DNA of 64,000 bases from Nannocystis punicea (GTDB taxonomy: Bacteria > Myxococcota_A > Polyangia > Nannocystales > Nannocystaceae): assembly GCF_026965555.1 (NCBI RefSeq), contig NZ_CP114040.1, positions 7,378,001 through 7,442,000 on the forward strand, in the 5' to 3' direction. Position 1 is the stretch's first letter; each line of letters starts with the position of its first letter. Shown in pieces: positions 62,019-64,000 of this stretch. The notes under the pieces were generated by a model that made no database searches, had not been told where the DNA came from, and was given only the letters and a program-made list of their open reading frames with translations. The position numbers and the translations under genes were made by a program.

Positions 62019-63839
62019 GTGCGCCTCGCCTTCGCGGTCCCTCTCGTGTTCGTCCTCGCCTGCGCCGACGGTTTCCCCGACACCGCCACCCTCGACATCG
62101 GCACCAGCTTCGACACCAGCACCAGCACCAGCACCAGCACCAGCACCACCTGGTCGACCACCTTCGACACCACCATCTCCGTCGATTCGCTCACCGACGG
62201 GACCACCACCTCGACCACCGGGACCACCACCGAAGACCCCACCACCGGCGCGCCCCCGTCTCCCGCCCGCCAGTACGACCTCGACGACGACGGCCAGCCC
62301 GACACCGACCTGTCCCTCGGGACATGCACTCAATCCGCCGACCTCACCTGCCTGCGCGTCGGCAGCGACCTCGTCCCTGTCCTCGAGGTCAGCCTCGGCC
62401 CCCTGCCCGACCAGTGCGACGGCAACCTGTTCGGCGCCCCGCGGATCACCCTGATCGGCGATCACGACGGCGACGGCCTCAGCGAGGTCGCCGCGCGTCA
62501 CTGCCGGTTCGACGGCGTCCAGGGCCCGCCCGCGCTCGCCGTCGTCAGCCTCCCCGCCGCCGCCGTCAGCGCCCGCGCCGACGCCCCTGCGGTCCAGGAC
62601 AACGCCTGGAGCGACGACCTCCGCGATCCGCAGGGCCTGCTTCACCCGTTCCTCGCCCCCTCCTACGGCGACGGCGAGAACCCGCTCGGCGACTGGGGTC
62701 GGCTGTGCGTCTACCGGCCCGACCTCCCGCCGGGCGACGGCTGCGGACCTGGCTTTTCGGCCATCTCGACCTTGCTCGCCCCGGGCGAGTTCCGCGAGGT
62801 CGGCGGCACCCTGCAGGACCTCGACGGCGACGGCTGGGAGGACATCAACCTGATCTACCACCGCCGCCAGCACACCGTCTCCGCCGCCACGCTCGCGCTC
62901 GTGAACGACCTCGAGTACGACGTCGCCGCCGCCAGCGAGCCGCAGAGCCCGAAGTGGTTCCACTCCGGCCGCAACTACGGCACCCACGCCGCCGTCGTCG
63001 GCGGCGACGGCCAGCAGCGGCTCGTCGTCGTCGGCGGCGCCCCGGTCGGCAGCTTCGGCGACGACCTGTGCAACGTCAGCCGCTTCCTCGCAGTCCTCGA
63101 GTCGAGCCCCGGTCAGCCGGCCACGCGCAAGCTCGCCTGGTCGACCTACTTCTCGTTCTCCTCGAGCATCTTCAAGACCTACGACCCGGTCCACGCCGGC
63201 GACCCGATGGCCGACGTCGCCCGCCTCGCCGACGCCGTCGACGGCTGCATCCACCGCTACGCCGACAGCCGCACCGTCATGGACGGCCAGGAGGTCCTGC
63301 TCGTCAACTACTTCGCCATGGACGCGCCCGTCGACCTCTGCCTCGACGAGCAGTTCGCCCTCTATCAGCCGCCCACGTGGACCGACGAGAAGGCCGACGC
63401 CTGGTACGGCTGCTTCGCCAAGAACAAGCAGGCCTCCGGCAAGTGGGGCATGCAGGTCGTCGACGAGCGCACCGGCCAGGGCCTCACCGGCAGCCAGCAG
63501 ACCTACGTATGGGGCTGGAGCGACCAGCTGCGCCCCGGCGAGCTCGTCTACCTCGTCGAGTACCTCCCGCCCACCACCCTGTGGGACCTCAGCGACGTCG
63601 CCCCGAGCGCCCTGCAGGTCCAGGCCCTCGAGGGCGGCCTGTGGCAGAGCCGCGGCACCTTCCCGGTCGCCGGCCGGCCCAAGCTGCAGCAGCGCGTCCC
63701 CACCGGCGCGCAGGGCGTCGGCTCGTACACCAGCTTCGCCGAGCTCACCCTGCACCCCGGCGACCCGCCCGGCGTCGAGCTCGAGGACGGCACGGTCATC
63801 GCCCACGACCCGGTCCGCGACGCGTGGATCGTCCGCTGA
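62019..63839 (+). CDS. Large lipoprotein with Thr/Ser-rich linker and EF-hand-like repeats
   Basis: The frame starts at GTG 62019; MRLAFAVPLVFVLAC is a lipoprotein signal. A long Thr/Ser run (SFDTSTSTSTSTSTTWS and following) makes a glycosylation-type stalk of about 55 residues. The globular part has DLDDDGQPDTDL, GDHDGDGLSEVA and LDGDGWEDINLIY, which resemble FG-GAP/calcium-binding loops of integrin-like propellers. Several Cys pairs are present (DLTCLRV, DQCDGNL). The C-terminal part (about 400-606) is of unknown type. Export to the cell surface is likely. An R14 copy (62308-62325) is in frame in DTDLSLGT. No function can be assigned. Confidence 0.8.
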   Translation: MRLAFAVPLVFVLACADGFPDTATLDIGTSFDTSTSTSTSTSTTWSTTFDTTISVDSLTDGTTTSTTGTTTEDPTTGAPPSPARQYDLDDDGQPDTDLSLGTCTQSADLTCLRVGSDLVPVLEVSLGPLPDQCDGNLFGAPRITLIGDHDGDGLSEVAARHCRFDGVQGPPALAVVSLPAAAVSARADAPAVQDNAWSDDLRDPQGLLHPFLAPSYGDGENPLGDWGRLCVYRPDLPPGDGCGPGFSAISTLLAPGEFREVGGTLQDLDGDGWEDINLIYHRRQHTVSAATLALVNDLEYDVAAASEPQSPKWFHSGRNYGTHAAVVGGDGQQRLVVVGGAPVGSFGDDLCNVSRFLAVLESSPGQPATRKLAWSTYFSFSSSIFKTYDPVHAGDPMADVARLADAVDGCIHRYADSRTVMDGQEVLLVNYFAMDAPVDLCLDEQFALYQPPTWTDEKADAWYGCFAKNKQASGKWGMQVVDERTGQGLTGSQQTYVWGWSDQLRPGELVYLVEYLPPTTLWDLSDVAPSALQVQALEGGLWQSRGTFPVAGRPKLQQRVPTGAQGVGSYTSFAELTLHPGDPPGVELEDGTVIAHDPVRDAWIVR

Positions 63840-63847
63840 CCTTTTGG

Positions 63848-63886
63848 GCATGTTCTTCTGAACATGCCTGAAAACCATGCCCATCG
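63848..63886. repeat. R14 array, 3 units
   Basis: GCATGTTCTTCTGA (63848), ACATGCCTGAAAA (63862, 13 bp) and CCATGCCCATCG (63875). It starts 8 bp after the stop codon of the preceding lipoprotein gene. A further single copy, CTGTCCCTTCGACCAG, lies at 63942-63957. Confidence 0.82.
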
Positions 63887-64000
63887 TTCACCGCCGGTGT
63901 CCACGATCGAGCGCATCTCCGGCCGCCCCCAAACTCGCCACCTGTCCCTTCGACCAGCCAATTTCGGAGCTCACGCAGTGCCCGCGCGAACCACCCTCGT

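Overview
The window is very GC-rich, uses almost exclusively G/C-ending codons, and reads as chromosome of a myxobacterium, most likely of the Nannocystis group. Supporting this are a MYXO-CTERM sorting tail, a membrane-tailed Ser/Thr kinase, many lineage-specific lipoproteins, a lipase-maturation-factor homologue and a DUF1501/CxxCH cytochrome module. I see no transposase, integrase, prophage gene, CRISPR array or rRNA operon. One tRNA is present.

Layout. 0-11.5 kb is accessory: a truncated MFS exporter divergent from an aldo/keto reductase, an orphan NMT1-type binding lipoprotein, a Pro-rich exported protein followed by an ECF sigma factor with a membrane-anchored tail, a SWIM/SNF2 helicase, and an aldehyde-dehydrogenase-like protein lacking the catalytic Cys. 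11.5-32.3 kb is conserved core: punA, a Ser/Thr kinase, dnaB, a SUKH-like gene and a small lipoprotein, rplI-rpsR-rpsF, a membrane pyrophosphatase, then pth-rplY-prs-tRNA-Gln behind a consensus promoter. It continues with a pair of M16 peptidase-family proteins, glmS, a GNAT acetyltransferase, moaC and pntAB. 32.4-40.3 kb is accessory again: hipBA, a small Cys-pair protein, an HxlR regulator, an unusual fused MlaF-MlaE-type ABC transporter with a membrane-anchored partner, a PHP phosphoesterase and Ppx/GppA. 40.3-43.9 kb is a tolQ-tolR-tolA-tolB operon without pal. 43.9-64 kb holds a three-lipoprotein operon with a fourth unknown gene, a DUF2330 surface protein, a TPR protein, two short-chain dehydrogenases, an M20 amidohydrolase, PH-domain and TerB-like proteins, a thioesterase-fold protein, a lipase maturation factor, and an export cluster of CxxCH/DUF1501/lipoprotein genes.

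The most striking non-genic feature is a short dispersed palindromic repeat, called R14 here. The unit is 14 bp, TGTCC-N4-GGACA, or written as a tandem unit ACATGTCCNNNNGG. It occurs singly or head-to-tail with an almost exact 14-bp period for two to six units. About 17 arrays and some 20 single copies lie in the accessory parts. I find none between about 11.55 and 28.30 kb and none from 28.32 to 33.2 kb. Arrays mostly sit just after stop codons, often between convergent genes, but several lie in frame inside genes, and some supply start or stop codons. Two further tandem repeat families are separate: a 66-73 bp unit at 9.5-9.9 kb, and a 25-bp hairpin unit directly in front of glmS.
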